5,602 nt of DNA from Oxalobacteraceae bacterium UBA4003 (GTDB taxonomy: Bacteria; Pseudomonadota; Gammaproteobacteria; Burkholderiales; Burkholderiaceae_D): contig DGBN01000013.1 in assembly GCA_002384815.1 (NCBI GenBank), positions 3,240 through 8,841 of the forward strand, in the 5' to 3' direction. Shown here in pieces: positions 4,850-5,602 of the stretch; the first letter of the stretch is position 1, and the number at the start of each line of letters is the position of its first letter. Position numbers and translations under genes: made by a program. The notes below the pieces were generated by a model that saw nothing but the letters and a program-made list of their open reading frames with translations, was not told the origin of the DNA and searched no databases.

Positions 4850-5602
4850 TTAATCTTCGCGTCGCAGATGCGGGAACAGCAGTACATCGCGAATATTAGG
4901 TGAGTCGGTGATGATCATCATCAGTCTATCGATGCCGATCCCGCAACCGCCGGCTGGCGGCATGCCGTATTCGAGCGCGCGTATGTAGTCGGCATCGTAA
5001 TACATCGCTTCTTCGTCACCGGCATCTTTCGCTGCGACTTGCGCCTGAAAGCGCGCAGCTTGATCTTCTGCGTCATTCAACTCGGAAAAGCCGTTGGCGA
5101 TTTCGCGGCCAACCATGAACAGTTCGAAACGCTCGGTGATGCCGTCAACCGTATCTGACGCGCGTGCCAATGGCGACACTTCAACCGGATAGTCGATGAT
5201 GTAAGTCGGCTCCCACAGTTGTGCTTCTGCGGTTTCTTCAAACAAGGCCAGCTGGAGTGCACCGAGACCGGAATGTGCGTGCGGCTTGACGCCGAACTTC
5301 AGTAATTCCTTCTTGATGAACTCTACATCGTTGAGTTGTTCAGACGCATAACCGGGTGCGTACTTGTTGATCGCTTCGACAATTGTCAAGCGATGGAAGG
5401 GCTTTGCCAGATCCAGCTCGCGACCACCATAGGTCAGCGTTGCCGTACCGTGCGCATCAATCGCCGCCTGGCGTATCACCGCTTCGGTGAAGTCCATCAG
5501 CCATTTGTAATCGGTATACGCCGCATAGAATTCCATCATCGTGAATTCCGGATTGTGACGGATTGAGACGCCTTCGTTGCGGAAGTTGCGGTTGATCTCG
5601 AA
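4850..5602 (-). CDS. lysS: Lysyl-tRNA synthetase, class II, C-terminal half (partial)
   Basis: This is the C-terminal 250 residues of LysRS, which charges tRNA-Lys with lysine using ATP in the cytosol. The gene runs off the right edge of the window; full-length enzymes are about 500 residues, so roughly half is seen, with the N-terminal anticodon-binding OB-fold and motif 1 outside. The visible part begins inside class II motif 2 (FEINRNFRNEGVSIRHNPEF, with TMMEFY following), then shows the insertion region, the conserved EYPxEVSPLA-like segment (here DYPVEVSPLA), GREIANGFSELNDAEDQ, KDAGDEEAMYYD, and motif 3 GGCGIGIDRLMM with the class II arginine. The C-terminus HLRRED after DVLLFP is typical of Burkholderiales LysRS as I remember them. 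The frame continues upstream of the ATG at 5539 to the window edge, so that ATG is internal. Its own terminator follows, and the next gene downstream has a separate promoter candidate. Confidence 0.97.
   Translation of the reverse strand, partial: FEINRNFRNEGVSIRHNPEFTMMEFYAAYTDYKWLMDFTEAVIRQAAIDAHGTATLTYGGRELDLAKPFHRLTIVEAINKYAPGYASEQLNDVEFIKKELLKFGVKPHAHSGLGALQLALFEETAEAQLWEPTYIIDYPVEVSPLARASDTVDGITERFELFMVGREIANGFSELNDAEDQAARFQAQVAAKDAGDEEAMYYDADYIRALEYGMPPAGGCGIGIDRLMMIITDSPNIRDVLLFPHLRRED

Noticed and set aside
4908..4922. Palindrome GATGATCATC in lysS
   Set aside because: It lies within the conserved MIITDS coding segment just after motif 3 and needs no further explanation.

Overview
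The window is an ordinary bacterial chromosome segment that carries the downstream part of an ISC-type iron-sulfur cluster assembly operon on the + strand, followed by two genes on the - strand. The gene order is iscU (3' end only), iscA, hscB, hscA, fdx and iscX, then a glycine-zipper membrane protein gene and the C-terminal half of lysS. Protein sequences match the E. coli ISC proteins closely, as far as I can recall those sequences. The moderate GC content, the LysRS ending in HLRRED and the coiled-coil/glycine-zipper protein beginning near KRIHPLVAAAA suggest a betaproteobacterium, probably Burkholderiales and plausibly Oxalobacteraceae (Herminiimonas/Janthinobacterium type). That placement is inference from pattern memory, not from a search.

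Positions 1-3862: IscU is the scaffold on which clusters are built. IscA is an A-type Fe/S carrier. HscB (J-protein) and HscA (specialised Hsp70) act on the IscU LPPVK motif, which is visible here, to release the cluster to acceptors. Fdx is the [2Fe-2S] ferredoxin that supplies electrons, and IscX is the small acidic partner of the cysteine desulfurase IscS. All catalytic or ligand residues I could check are present. The operon looks intact apart from being cut at the left edge; iscR and iscS would be expected just upstream. Unlike the compact enterobacterial operon, the spacers are long (68, 145, 114 and 109 bp, then 11 bp before iscX) and contain hairpins. One of these, between iscA and hscB, has the form of an intrinsic terminator, so the operon may be partly split into iscU-iscA and hscBA-fdx-iscX segments.

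Positions 3863-3967: a short convergent spacer with a strong, nearly symmetrical terminator serving both iscX (+) and the glycine-zipper gene (-).

Positions 3968-4849: a - strand gene for a membrane-anchored coiled-coil protein with a CxxC pair and a glycine zipper, with a good SD, a candidate sigma-70 promoter, and the lysS terminator upstream of it.

Positions 4850-5602: the C-terminal 250 residues of class II lysyl-tRNA synthetase on the - strand, running off the right edge.

I found no tRNA, rRNA, mobile element, CRISPR array or novel gene system. The points most worth a second look are the intra-operon terminator-like element and the structured spacers of the isc operon.
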